This document shows positions 46,934 to 58,909 of a DNA stretch of 64,000 bases, in pieces. The notes beneath the pieces are model-generated. The model searched no databases and was not told the origin of the DNA. It was given only the letters and a program-made list of their open reading frames with translations. The position numbers were made by a program, and so were the translations under genes. The DNA is from Planctomycetota bacterium (lineage in GTDB: Bacteria; Planctomycetota; J058; J103). The number at the start of each line of letters is the position of its first letter. The first letter of the stretch is position 1. The stretch covers positions 1 through 64,000 of the forward strand of contig BPJM01000010.1 of assembly GCA_026004615.1 (NCBI GenBank), in the 5' to 3' direction.

Positions 46934-47383
46934 ATGGTGTTCATCCCCGACCCGCACGATCGCGATGCCCGCTACGCGCTGGAGCTGGACAGCGTCCTCG
47001 TCGCCTTCTTCCGCGAGGCCGAAGGGCTGCAGAGCGAACGCGAGGTCGTGGAGGTACGGCAAGGCGGCAGCGCTGTGGTCCTGCACCGGATCGGTCCTTT
47101 CGCCAAAGGGCTCTTCGCACTGATCGACGGCGAGAGTGACGACGAGTCGCTCTACCAGTGGTGGGTGCGCTCGGGCGAGGGGGCGTTTCTGGCCTCGACC
47201 CGCCGCAATGGTTCGGTGATCTACCTCGACGGCTTCGGCGAGGAGCGCATGCGGTGGCGCTTCCAGCTCGCGCAGATCGTCGAATGGGAAGGCGAGGCGC
47301 CGCGCCCTGGCGAGGCGAGCCCCTACGAGATCGATCGGCTGGTCATCGCCCACGAGGGTCTGATCGCGGCGCCTCCCCGCTAG
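46934..47383 (+). CDS. phage tail-tube (T4 gp19-like) family protein, isolated
   Basis: A 149-residue protein. The final third (NGSVIYLDGFGEERMRWRF, then QIVEWEGEAPRPGEAS, ending YEIDRLVIAHEGL) resembles the T4 gp19-like tail-tube family, whose members end in a 'v-IE-LELAHEGL' segment and have a Trp in the 'KW.G' position. The first part (VEVRQGGSAVVLHRIGPF, GLFALIDGESDDESLYQWW) fits the inner-tube beta barrel with its KW-type helix. Gp19-like proteins are the tubes of contractile phages and related injection systems. No sheath, baseplate or other tail gene is visible in this window, so it may be a remnant or a reused fold. The family match is by eye. Confidence 0.6.
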   Translation: MVFIPDPHDRDARYALELDSVLVAFFREAEGLQSEREVVEVRQGGSAVVLHRIGPFAKGLFALIDGESDDESLYQWWVRSGEGAFLASTRRNGSVIYLDGFGEERMRWRFQLAQIVEWEGEAPRPGEASPYEIDRLVIAHEGLIAAPPR

Positions 47384-47614
47384 CGGGCCAGCGGCTGCGC
47401 TCGCGCCGGTCCCCATCGGACCGTCCGGCACGCCGGCGGCGCCGCCTGGCGGCTCGGCCTGCCCGGCTCGCCGATCGCCGCCCGCAATCCCGCCCCCGGG
47501 AAGGCAGGCGCACGGGCGCGGGACGCTCTTCCCGCCGCAGCGCCGCCGGCCGGGAGGCGCCACCTCGCCGCGGATCGGCAATCGCCGCGCGCCTCGCCGC
47601 TTCGCCGCCGGGAC

Positions 47615-47644
47615 TTGACCGGGTTCGCGCCGAACGCGTAGCAT
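47615..47644 (+). promoter_or_regulatory. sigma70-type promoter for the 47653 gene
   Basis: TTGACC (47615-47620), an 18-base spacer and TAGCAT (47639-47644). The ATG at 47653 is only eight bases after the -10, so the transcript would start at or close to the initiation codon. Confidence 0.5.
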
Positions 47645-47652
47645 GCCCCGCC

Positions 47653-48393
47653 ATGGAACGACTCATCTACGAGCCCGCCGAGGTACGCCACGCACTGGCG
47701 TGGCTGCGGCAGCAGGCCGATCTGCTGCGCAACGCGCATGCAGCCAACTGGCGGCGGACCTTCAGCGCCTTCGTCGCCGCTCTGCGCGATCACTACGAGG
47801 CGCTGCGCCTGCTCGTGCGGCTGCTGGAGGGACACCGCGGCGTGCGGGCGGACCGCTGGTTCGCCGAGGCCGCCGCCGGCCAGCCGCCACCGCCACCGGC
47901 GGAGGGCTATGCGCTGCTGGCGCTGGTGTGGCAGCAACTCGCCGCCGCCGTCGCGCGGCCAGGGGAGGGGTTCGCCACCCGCACGCAGATCGATTTTCCC
48001 TTCGTGCTCTCGAACGCCTTCGCGGGCGGCTCCCTCGGCGAGCGGTTCGAGGCCTGGCGGGAATCGTACCTCGGTCCGTTCGCCGCTCTGATGGACGAGC
48101 TGTGCGATCGCATCGAGAAGGCGCTGCCCGCGGGCGGCACCTTCGATCTCTGGGATCTGGCCGTCGCTGCCTTGACGGCCCTGCCACAGCCAGCCGAGCT
48201 GGCTGGCGCCGCCGGCCGACCGGGCTCCGAACCGCCGCCGCGCCGATCGCCGTCCGCAGGTGGCGAGGCCGCGGCGCCGGACTCCGCTGCCACGCAGCAG
48301 CCGGCAGGCGAAGGCACGAGCCAGGATCGGTCCCGCACCAGGCGCAAGGGCAAGGCCTCGGGCCGCGCGAGCGGCCGCAAGCGCAAGCGCTGA
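47653..48393 (+). CDS. helical protein with a strongly basic C-terminal tail, unknown function
   Basis: A 246-residue protein that I do not recognise. Residues 1-160 appear mostly helical (PAEVRHALAWLRQQADLLR, ALRDHYEALRLLVRLLEG), with one Pro-rich insertion near residue 78. The rest is a disordered segment (rich in Pro, Ala, Gly, Ser) that ends in a Lys/Arg tail (SRTRRKGKASGRASGRKRKR), suggesting nucleic-acid or polyanion binding. No signal peptide or membrane segment. It lies between the tail-tube-like gene and a lipoprotein hydrolase and has its own promoter. Confidence 0.55.
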   Translation: MERLIYEPAEVRHALAWLRQQADLLRNAHAANWRRTFSAFVAALRDHYEALRLLVRLLEGHRGVRADRWFAEAAAGQPPPPPAEGYALLALVWQQLAAAVARPGEGFATRTQIDFPFVLSNAFAGGSLGERFEAWRESYLGPFAALMDELCDRIEKALPAGGTFDLWDLAVAALTALPQPAELAGAAGRPGSEPPPRRSPSAGGEAAAPDSAATQQPAGEGTSQDRSRTRRKGKASGRASGRKRKR

Positions 48394-48534
48394 GCGCGGC
48401 GGACATGGCCGTGCTGCGCCGGGCTCGAGCGGCCCCGGTTCCTGCCGTCCACCGGCGGGAACTCGCCCCTGCCGGCGGACACCGGCCCCTGCTCGTGCGC
48501 CCGAGCCCGGCAGCTAGCAGCCCCGCGGCCCGGC

Positions 48535-48563
48535 CTGCACCAGCGCCCCGCATGGTGTAGGCT
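48535..48563 (+). promoter_or_regulatory. weak promoter candidate for the 48573 lipoprotein hydrolase
   Basis: CTGCAC (48535-48540), a 17-base spacer and TAGGCT (48558-48563), ten bases ahead of the ATG at 48573. Each hexamer only partly matches consensus. Confidence 0.3.
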
Positions 48564-48572
48564 GGGATCGGC

Positions 48573-49751
48573 ATGTCGCGCGCGCGCACGAGCCGGCTCC
48601 GCATGCCGGGCCCCGCCCCGGTGGTCCTCGCGCTGGGCCTCGCAGCCGCCGGCTGCCGCGTGCTCGAGCGCCCGCTCGAGCCGGCCTGTGTCGAGCCGCC
48701 GCCCGCGTTGCCGGCGGCCCTCGCATCGCCGTTCGCCTATGTCCCGGCCCTGCAGCCCCCGGCGGTCCGGTGGGAGCCGCTGGAGCAGACCGATCTCTAC
48801 CAGCACCTGCGCGGCCGCTACACCGCACCAGGGCTCGACGCCGAGGCCGAGGTCGAGATCACCTTCGAGCTGTTGCTCGCGCGCCGGCCGGGAGGAACGC
48901 CGCACTCTGGCATGGCTGCCCGGCCACCACGGGAACCCGCAGCCGGCGGGCTCGGCGGTCCCGCAGGGGCCGCGCCCCGCCGGCCGCTGGTCTGCGTCAT
49001 GCCCATCCTGGGCGGCAGCTACACCATCGCGCGCTGGATCGCGCGCGCGGTCACCGAACGCGGCTGGCATGCCTTCTTCGTGCACCGCATCGGGGACAAG
49101 GCCATCACGGGGGAGGAACACCCGGCCGAGCTGGATCGCAAACTGCGCGCGACGGTGGTGCGCGTGCGCCGGACGCTGGACCTGCTGCTCGCCCGGCCCG
49201 AGGTCGATCCCGAGCGGGTCGGCCTGGTCGGGGTATCCCTGGGGGCGATCGGCGGCACGGTGCTCTTGGCCGTCGAGCGGCGCCTCGGCCCCGGCGTCCT
49301 CATGATGGGTGGAGGCGACCTCCCGGGCATGATCGCCCACTCGCTCGAGGACTCGGTGCGCCGGCTGCGCGTGCGGCTCATGGACGAGCGGGGGCTCGAC
49401 AGCCTGCAGGCCCTGCAGGCGGAGCTGCGGCGCGAGATCACGCTCGATCCCCTGCTGTTCGCCCCTCACGTCGGTGCGCGGCGGGTGCTGCAGATCCTCA
49501 CCACCCGCGACAACAAGGTGCCGACGCGCTACCAGTGGCGGCTCTGGGAAGCGCTCGGCCGTCCGGCGGCGCTGGCGCTCCCGAGCGGCCACTACACGGC
49601 CATCGTCTTCTGGGGCACGGCCGAGCGCGCCATGCTCGACTTCCTGGACAGACAGTGGCGCGCCCCGGCCGCCCCCGTCCCGCCGGCGCCTGGCGCCCGT
49701 CCGGGCTTGGCGGCCGGGGACGGCGGCTTGCGCCCGTCCGCCGCCCCGTGA
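48573..49751 (+). CDS. alpha/beta hydrolase lipoprotein
   Basis: A 392-residue protein with a signal peptide and a lipobox AAGC (Cys28). After a variable N-terminal region it has an alpha/beta hydrolase core: the strand VCVMPILGGSYTIARW, the nucleophile elbow GVSLGA (Ser in GVSLG), the acid in TTRDNKVPTR and the histidine in LPSGHYTAIV. It is likely to be anchored to a membrane and face the periplasm. The substrate is unknown. The Pro/Gly-rich C-terminus (APAAPVPPAPGARPG) looks disordered. Confidence 0.78.
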   Translation: MSRARTSRLRMPGPAPVVLALGLAAAGCRVLERPLEPACVEPPPALPAALASPFAYVPALQPPAVRWEPLEQTDLYQHLRGRYTAPGLDAEAEVEITFELLLARRPGGTPHSGMAARPPREPAAGGLGGPAGAAPRRPLVCVMPILGGSYTIARWIARAVTERGWHAFFVHRIGDKAITGEEHPAELDRKLRATVVRVRRTLDLLLARPEVDPERVGLVGVSLGAIGGTVLLAVERRLGPGVLMMGGGDLPGMIAHSLEDSVRRLRVRLMDERGLDSLQALQAELRREITLDPLLFAPHVGARRVLQILTTRDNKVPTRYQWRLWEALGRPAALALPSGHYTAIVFWGTAERAMLDFLDRQWRAPAAPVPPAPGARPGLAAGDGGLRPSAAP

Positions 49752-49793
49752 ACGCGCTGCGCGCGGCCGCCCTCGCAGGCGGTGGTGCGGTGC

Positions 49794-49823
49794 TTGACAG
49801 GCCATCGCGCCGTCTGGTATCCT
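49794..49823 (+). promoter_or_regulatory. sigma70-type promoter for the GspE-N gene pair
   Basis: A perfect TTGACA (49794-49799), an 18-base spacer and TATCCT (49818-49823), about 36 bases ahead of the ATG at 49860. The leader contains GAGGGA. Confidence 0.65.
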
Positions 49824-49859
49824 GGGGTCGCTTCTTTACTCAATGAGGGACAACAGCTT

Positions 49860-50558
49860 ATGGACGGCTCCACCACCGAGTCGGCGTCGGTCGAGGACGG
49901 GATCGTCTCCGAGCTGCTGCGCGATGGCCTGATCACCGAGCAGCAGCTGGCGCAGGCTCGCGAGTTTCAGGGCAGCACCGGGGGGGAGCTGGACCAGGTC
50001 CTGGTGAAACTCGGCTTCGTCGAGGAAGAGGAGCTCGTCCGCCGCATCGCGCGCCAGCAGCGGATGCACTTCGTGAGCCCCACCGACGAGCAGATCGACC
50101 ACGAGTTGCTGGCGCGCATCCCGCGCCAGGTCATCGAGCGGCACCAGATCCTGCCTCTGAAAGGGGAGAACGGGGTGCTGCTCGCGCTGACGGACCCGAA
50201 CGACTTCCAGGCCATCGACGAGGTCCAGTTCTTGACGAATCGCCCCGTGGAGACGGCCCTCGCCCCCCGGAGCACGATCCGCAGGGTGATCCAGCAGTAC
50301 TACCAGCGCGCCGAGGGGCGGCGCCGGCTGGGGCTCAAGCCGGAGGAGAAACTCTCGCACGAACTCCGGGCCGTGGTGCGCATGCCGCAGGAGCGACTGC
50401 TCAAGGCGCTGGTGCTGACGCTGATCGCCAAGGGTGAGATCGACCTCAAGGAGCTGCTCGCGAATGCGATCCGGGTCGAGGGCGAGCTCGGCGTGGGACC
50501 GGCCCCAGCTGCCGCCCGGCCCGGCTCCGCTGCACCCGCCGCCGCCGGCGACGGCTAG
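49860..50558 (+). CDS. stand-alone GspE-N (MshEN-like) domain protein
   Basis: A 232-residue protein. Residues 10-155 form a type II secretion ATPase N-terminal (GspE-N/MshEN-like) domain: VSELLRDGLITEQQLAQA and VLVKLGFVEEEELVRRIAR, then LLARIPRQVIERHQILPL, LALTDPNDFQAIDEV and the closing IRRVIQQYYQ. In MshEN proteins the leucine/glycine-rich repeats bind cyclic di-GMP; the equivalent residues are only partly kept here. There is no ATPase domain. The rest has a helix pair and an Ala/Pro tail. The next gene starts 16 bases later on the same strand, so they probably form an operon. Confidence 0.8.
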   Translation: MDGSTTESASVEDGIVSELLRDGLITEQQLAQAREFQGSTGGELDQVLVKLGFVEEEELVRRIARQQRMHFVSPTDEQIDHELLARIPRQVIERHQILPLKGENGVLLALTDPNDFQAIDEVQFLTNRPVETALAPRSTIRRVIQQYYQRAEGRRRLGLKPEEKLSHELRAVVRMPQERLLKALVLTLIAKGEIDLKELLANAIRVEGELGVGPAPAAARPGSAAPAAAGDG

Positions 50559-50574
50559 GCTGCACCTCGCTGCC

Positions 50575-51459
50575 ATGGTCCGCCGCGCTGGCGAAGGAGT
50601 TCCGGCGGCACTTCCGCCCCGGCCCGATCGCCAGCCCGCTGCCGGCGCCGCACCCCGCACGGCGCTCTGCATCCTGGCGCCGGACGACCCCCGGCTCGAT
50701 CCGCTCGCCGAGGGGCTGCGCCGCGCCGGTCTGCTCCCCGAGCTGTTGCCGGACCCCGCGGCCGCACGCGTGCGCGCCCAGGCGAGCGAACTCGCCCTGG
50801 CGCTCATCGACCGCGCGCTGCCCGGCAGCGCCGAGCTGCTCGCCGCGCTGCGCTGCGCGCAGACCACCTGGATGGTGCCGACGCTCGCGGTGTACCCGCC
50901 GGGCCTCGACCCCGAGCGCCCGCCGGCGCTGGAGGTCCTGGCCGGCGCCCACCTCGGCGCCGAGGCGCCGCTCGCCCACCTGCTCGCCCGGCTACAGGAG
51001 CTGCTGGCCCTGCGCGCCGCGCCCGCCGAACCCCGCGTGCGCGTGGTGCTGCCGACGACGCCCGCCGATCTCGAAGCCGCCCAGCGCGTCGCCGAGCGAC
51101 TGCTCGCGCAGACCCGACTGGACGAACGCGGCGCGGTCGGGCTTGCCGCCGCGTTTCGCGAGGCGATCGCCAATGCCGCTCAGCATGGCAATCGCGACGA
51201 GCCGGCGCGGCGCATCCGCGTGCTGTTCGCGCTCTCGCGCGCACAGGTGGCGATCACCGTGACGGACGAGGGAGCGGGCTTCGACCACCGCGCAGCACTG
51301 GCCCGCGGCCACGCGCGCGATCCGGTCGCGGTCGCGCGGGAACGGCACGCCCAGGGCCGGCGCGGGGGCCTGGGGCTGCTGCTCATGCAGCGCTGCGCCG
51401 ACGCGGTGCTGTACAACGAGCGCGGCAACGAGGTCACCCTGCTCAAGCGCCTGCCCTGA
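50575..51459 (+). CDS. RsbW-like ATPase with N-terminal receiver-like domain
   Basis: A 294-residue protein. Residues about 28-145 look like a receiver fold with degenerate sites (LCILAPDDPRLDPLAEGL, ALALIDRALPG). The C-terminal half is a Bergerat-fold HATPase_c_2 domain as in anti-sigma kinases: N box AAFREAIANAAQHGN, G1 TVTDEGAGFD and G2 RGGLGLLLMQRCAD are all intact, so it should bind ATP and may phosphorylate an anti-sigma-factor antagonist. ATG 50575 was chosen as the first Met after the low-complexity stretch. It is downstream of the GspE-N gene and convergent with a STAS-HATPase gene, which could be its substrate. Confidence 0.78.
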   Translation: MVRRAGEGVPAALPPRPDRQPAAGAAPRTALCILAPDDPRLDPLAEGLRRAGLLPELLPDPAAARVRAQASELALALIDRALPGSAELLAALRCAQTTWMVPTLAVYPPGLDPERPPALEVLAGAHLGAEAPLAHLLARLQELLALRAAPAEPRVRVVLPTTPADLEAAQRVAERLLAQTRLDERGAVGLAAAFREAIANAAQHGNRDEPARRIRVLFALSRAQVAITVTDEGAGFDHRAALARGHARDPVAVARERHAQGRRGGLGLLLMQRCADAVLYNERGNEVTLLKRLP

Positions 51460-51749
51460 GGTGTGGACGACCGCGCGCCCTGGTGCGCGCCCCTCGCTCC
51501 ACCGGGCCCTTCTCCCGCCGCCGGGCACCTCCGGAACCGGGCCCCGGCGCGGTGGCGCGTCGTGCCCGGCTGCGGCGCGGAGCGAGCCGAGCACTCCGCT
51601 TGCCGGGCCCTGAGGGAGCGGCTGCTCCGCCGGCCGCGCCCCGGGTGCAGCGCGATCGACCCGGGAGCGCTCGCCCTCCGGGGCGCCGCCCGCCGCGTCC
51701 GCGCCCGCGGGGCGCGCGGCGGCAAGGCCCGGCCGCCCCAGGATCGGTG

Positions 51750-52728
51750 CTATGCGCGCGCGACCATCCGGATGACGTTGCCCCCCCGGGGGTGCGGCCG
51801 GCACTCGAAGGCAGCGAGCCGGCTCGAGGCGGTGGGGAAATACGAGGCGAGCTGGGAGCTGTCCAGCGTGGAGCCATGGTCGGCGAGCTGGACCTGGACC
51901 TCCGCCTCGCCGGGCTCGATCGCCACCTGGAAGATCCGCGTCGCGTCGTCGTGGTAGGCGTGGTGCACGATCCCGCGCGCCACCTCCTCCACCGCGGCCG
52001 CGAGCAGCGCCGCCGCCTGACCGTTGCCGAGCACCCGCTCGGCCACCGCTGCCGCGAAGCGCTTGAGCCCCTCCACCGCCTCGGGCGCACCCCACAGCAC
52101 CAGCTCGAGCGGGGGACGGCGGTCGGGCAACGAGAAGCTCACCGAGCCGTCGGCCCGCGCCGCCAGCACCACCTCGCACCGCGGACACTTCCAGTTGCCC
52201 GGGCTGGGCAGCTCGATCTCCAGCCCGCACGCGCCGCACGCCACCGCGGCCGGGTAGAGTTCGGCCGCGGCCGCTGGTGCCGCTGGTGCCGTCACCGCAG
52301 CGGGCGGCGCCGCGGCGGCCGCGCGCGGCGGCCCCGCAGCGGGCGGCCCCCAAGCCGCCGCCTGCCCCGCCCGCTCCGCCAGCTTGCCCAGCGCCTCGGT
52401 CTCGCCGGCGCAGATCAGCAGATGGTCGGTCATGCCCATCATGTCGATCATGATCTTGACCTTGGCCGCCACGTCGACGAGCGCGACCCCCGCCTCCTGC
52501 CGCCTTCATCTCGTCGGTCAGCCGGACCAGGGCGTTGAGACCGGCGGAGTTGACATAGCGCACCCGCTGCATGCCGAGCAGCAATCTGCTCACCCCCTGC
52601 TGGCGCAGGGGCGCCACGGCCCGCTCGAGTTCCTCCGCTGTGGTATCGTCGATCACCCCGACGAGTTGCAGCCGTCGCGCCGCCGGATCACCATCGACCG
52701 GCGCGATCTGGATTTCCAGGCCCGCCAT
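51750..52728 (-). CDS. STAS domain-zinc ribbon-degenerate HATPase fusion protein (frameshifted as read)
   Basis: From ATG 52728 (GAGGGAG upstream), residues 1-90 form a STAS domain (LQLVGVIDDTTAEELERAV, YVNSAGLNALVRLTDEM), with Ser in the NSAGL motif at the site usually phosphorylated. One extra base in the C-run 52487-52491 breaks the frame; the repaired protein continues VALVDVAAKVKIMIDMMG. A Pro/Ala linker and a four-Cys zinc ribbon (CGACGLEIELPSPGNWKCPRC) follow. The C-terminal HATPase-like domain has a changed N box (EEVARGIVHHAY, no Asn) and G1 box (ADHGSTLD), so it may not bind ATP. The combination suggests a single-chain partner-switch regulator. Confidence 0.65.
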
Positions 52729-52823
52729 GCCAGCTCCCTCGCTCCCGCCCGCTGCGATCCGATGCTCGCTCGCGGCAGCGCGCACACCACCCGCCGCGAT
52801 CCGTGGCGACGCTGTGAGGCGGG

Positions 52824-52853
52824 ATTCTAGCAGCGCGTGCGCGCGCCCATCAA
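52824..52853 (-). promoter_or_regulatory. sigma70-type promoter for the STAS fusion gene
   Basis: On the minus strand TTGATG (52853-52848), an 18-base spacer and TAGAAT (52829-52824), about 95 bases before ATG 52728. Together with the divergent promoter at 52940 it fills the 315-base gap 52729-53043, where no gene was found. Confidence 0.55.
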
Positions 52854-52939
52854 ACGAGCTCGCACAGCGCGGGGCGTGCTGGTGCGCTTGTTCCATCCGG
52901 GCGGGCCCCGCGCTGTCACCGCGGGCGCCGCCGGCTCGC

Positions 52940-52969
52940 TTGCCCGCTGTCCGAGCCTCGTGCTAGCAT
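52940..52969 (+). promoter_or_regulatory. sigma70-type promoter for the repeat/GspE-N gene
   Basis: TTGCCC (52940-52945), an 18-base spacer and TAGCAT (52964-52969), about 75 bases ahead of ATG 53044. It is divergent from the STAS gene promoter. Confidence 0.45.
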
Positions 52970-53043
52970 GGGTCCCGTGCGGAGAGGCGGCTCGCGTGCA
53001 CGCTCCGCGCTCCTCCATCCGCGCCTGCCGGAGCGAGACGACC

Positions 53044-57059
<4,016 letters not shown>

Positions 57060-57189
57060 GCGGAGCGGCTGCGGGCGCCGCCTGGCGGCGGCCATACCGG
57101 GCAGCGATCAGCTCGGCAGCCGGCGCGTGCACCGCGCGCCGCAGCTCGCGGCCGCTCGGAGCCTGTGCACGCCGTGCTCGCCCCGCTCT

Positions 57190-57210
57190 CCCCGGGCTCT
57201 CCGCCCGGGG
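57190..57210. terminator. hairpin between convergent ligA and menC-like genes
   Basis: CCCCGGGC (57190-57197) pairs with GCCCGGGG (57203-57210) around a five-base loop. It is centrally placed between two genes that end head to head. There is no T-tract. The rest of the 277-base gap shows no gene. Confidence 0.4.
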
Positions 57211-57336
57211 CCCGCCACCGCACGGCGCGCCCGCGAGGGGCACCGCGCACGACCGCACCCATGCCGAGAGCCGCGATCCGGTCCGCGGCCCGCTATGCTC
57301 GCGAGCCGCGCGCCTGCTGCTCCGCCCGGGGGCCCC

Positions 57337-58444
57337 TCAGCAGGCCGGCACCACGAGCTCGCGGGCTACCGTGCGCCGCTCCAGCAGCTCCTGGCGCAGC
57401 TCGACCCCGAGCCCCGGTCCGCTGGGGACGGCGAGCGTGCCGTCGGGGCCGAGCCGGAAGGGCGGCTCGATGATGTCCTCGGCGTAGTAGCGGTCCGAGG
57501 CGCTGAGATCGCCCGGCTGGGTGAAGCCCGGACACGCCGCCAGCGCCACGTGCGCCGCCCGCCCGATGCCGGTCTCCAGCATCCCGCCGCACCAGCAGGG
57601 CAGCGCGCGCTCGCGGCAGCGCGCGAGTGCCGCGAGCGCCACCGCCGGCCCGCCCATGCGCGCCGACTTGAGATTGACCACGTCGAGCGCCCCCAGCGCC
57701 AGTGCCGCATCGAGCGCCGCCAGTCCGTCCAGGCTCTCATCCAGGCAGATCGGGGTCCTGAGCCGCCGGCGCAGCCGGGCGTGTTCCACCAGATCGTCGT
57801 GCGCCAGCGGCTGCTCCAGGAACAACAGCCCCAGCTCGTCCAGTGCCTGCAGCTCCGCCAGCTCGGCAGGCGAGAACGCCCCGTTGCCGTCGGCGGCGAG
57901 CGGCAGCGCCGCAAACCGCGCGCGCACCGCCGCCAGCGGGAGGCGCGCGAAGCCCGGCCGCACCTTGAGCTTGACCCGCTGGTAGCCCTCGGCGAGGCGC
58001 TGTTCCACCTCGTCGAGCAGCCGCCCCAGATCGCCTCCCTCGGGGATGCCGAGGCTGACGCCCACCGGCACCCGCTCCCGCTCGGCCCCCAGCCAGGCCG
58101 CGAGCGGAACCCCGAGCGCGCGGCAGCCCAGATCCGCGAACGCCCACTCCAGCGCCGCCCGCGCCATCGGGTGGCCGCGCACCCATGCGGTCGCCGCGCG
58201 CAGCTCCTCGAGGGCTGCGGAAGGTGCGGCCCAGCACCGCCGGCCCCAGGTGCTCGCGCAGCACGTGCAGCGCCGTCGCCGGCGTCTCCGCGGAGTAGTG
58301 GGGTCGCCGCGCCACCGGCGCCTCGCCCCAGCCGACCAGGCCCGCGGCCCCGAGCGCCACCAGCACCATCTCGCGCTCCCCGACCCGCCCGAAGCTGGTC
58401 TCGAACCCGGCCCGCAGCGGCATCACCAGCGCCCGCAGCTCCAT
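57337..58444 (-). CDS. menC: enolase-superfamily o-succinylbenzoate synthase / N-acylamino acid racemase-like enzyme (frameshifted as read)
   Basis: The N-terminal part (ETSFGRVGEREMVLVALG, GWGEAPVARRPHY) lies in one frame to about 58225; the barrel part (RGHPMARAALEWAFADLG onward) in another. One extra base at about 58205-58225 explains this. The barrel has the KxK site (VKLKVRPG), then ADGNGAFSP (Asp), LEQPLAHDD (Glu), CLDESLDGL (Asp) and NLKSARMGG (Lys), and GGMLETGIGRAAHVALA. This pattern fits the MenC/NAAAR group, which forms o-succinylbenzoate for menaquinone or racemises N-acylamino acids. No other men gene is visible, so the assignment is uncertain. Confidence 0.7.
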
Positions 58445-58503
58445 CCGCTCCAGCCGCAGCGGGGGGGAACGGCTGCTGCACGGTGCTCACGGCGGCAGGT
58501 CCC

Positions 58504-58713
58504 TCAGCACACCCCACGCGGCGGCGTGTACGGCTGCGGTTCGTGCGGCGGGCCGACCGGGCTCGGCTCGTGCGGCGGGCCGACCGGAGTGGGCTCGCCA
58601 GGGGCCGGTGCGGGAGGGCTCGGCTCCCACGGCGCCGGCTCGCGCGAGGGGGGGAAGGGCGGCGGCTCGGGCGCGGGCGTGCTCCCGCGGCTGCTCGGTG
58701 GGGCTGGGCGCAT
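58504..58713 (-). CDS. small proline-rich protein with GPPHEP repeats
   Basis: A 69-residue ORF starting at ATG 58713, with GAGGAGG seven bases upstream, the best ribosome site in this area. It is nearly all Pro, Glu, Ser, His and Gly, with repeats PTPVGPPHEP, SPVGPPHEP and QPYTPPRG. No signal peptide or fold is evident, so it would be disordered. It lies 59 bases upstream of the menC-like gene on the same strand. In a GC-rich genome such an ORF could be chance, but the ribosome site and the internal repeats favour a gene. Confidence 0.4.
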   Translation of the reverse strand: MRPAPPSSRGSTPAPEPPPFPPSREPAPWEPSPPAPAPGEPTPVGPPHEPSPVGPPHEPQPYTPPRGVC

Positions 58714-58819
58714 GCGCGGCCTCCTCGACTGGCGCGGCGCTGCGAGCGCGCGCGTGCCAGGCGCCGAGCATACGCCCCCGGAGCCGCACCCGCAAACCCG
58801 CGCCGCAGGGCCGGCGTGC

Positions 58820-58849
58820 TTGTCGCGCGCCGCCACCCGAAGCTATGAT
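58820..58849 (+). promoter_or_regulatory. sigma70-type promoter for the dynamin-like GTPase pair
   Basis: TTGTCG (58820-58825), an 18-base spacer and TATGAT (58844-58849), about 60 bases ahead of GTG 58910. Confidence 0.55.
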
Positions 58850-58909
58850 CCCCGCTCGATCCGCGCCCCGGCCGGGCGAGGAGCAATCCGGACTCCATAC
58901 GGGGAGACC

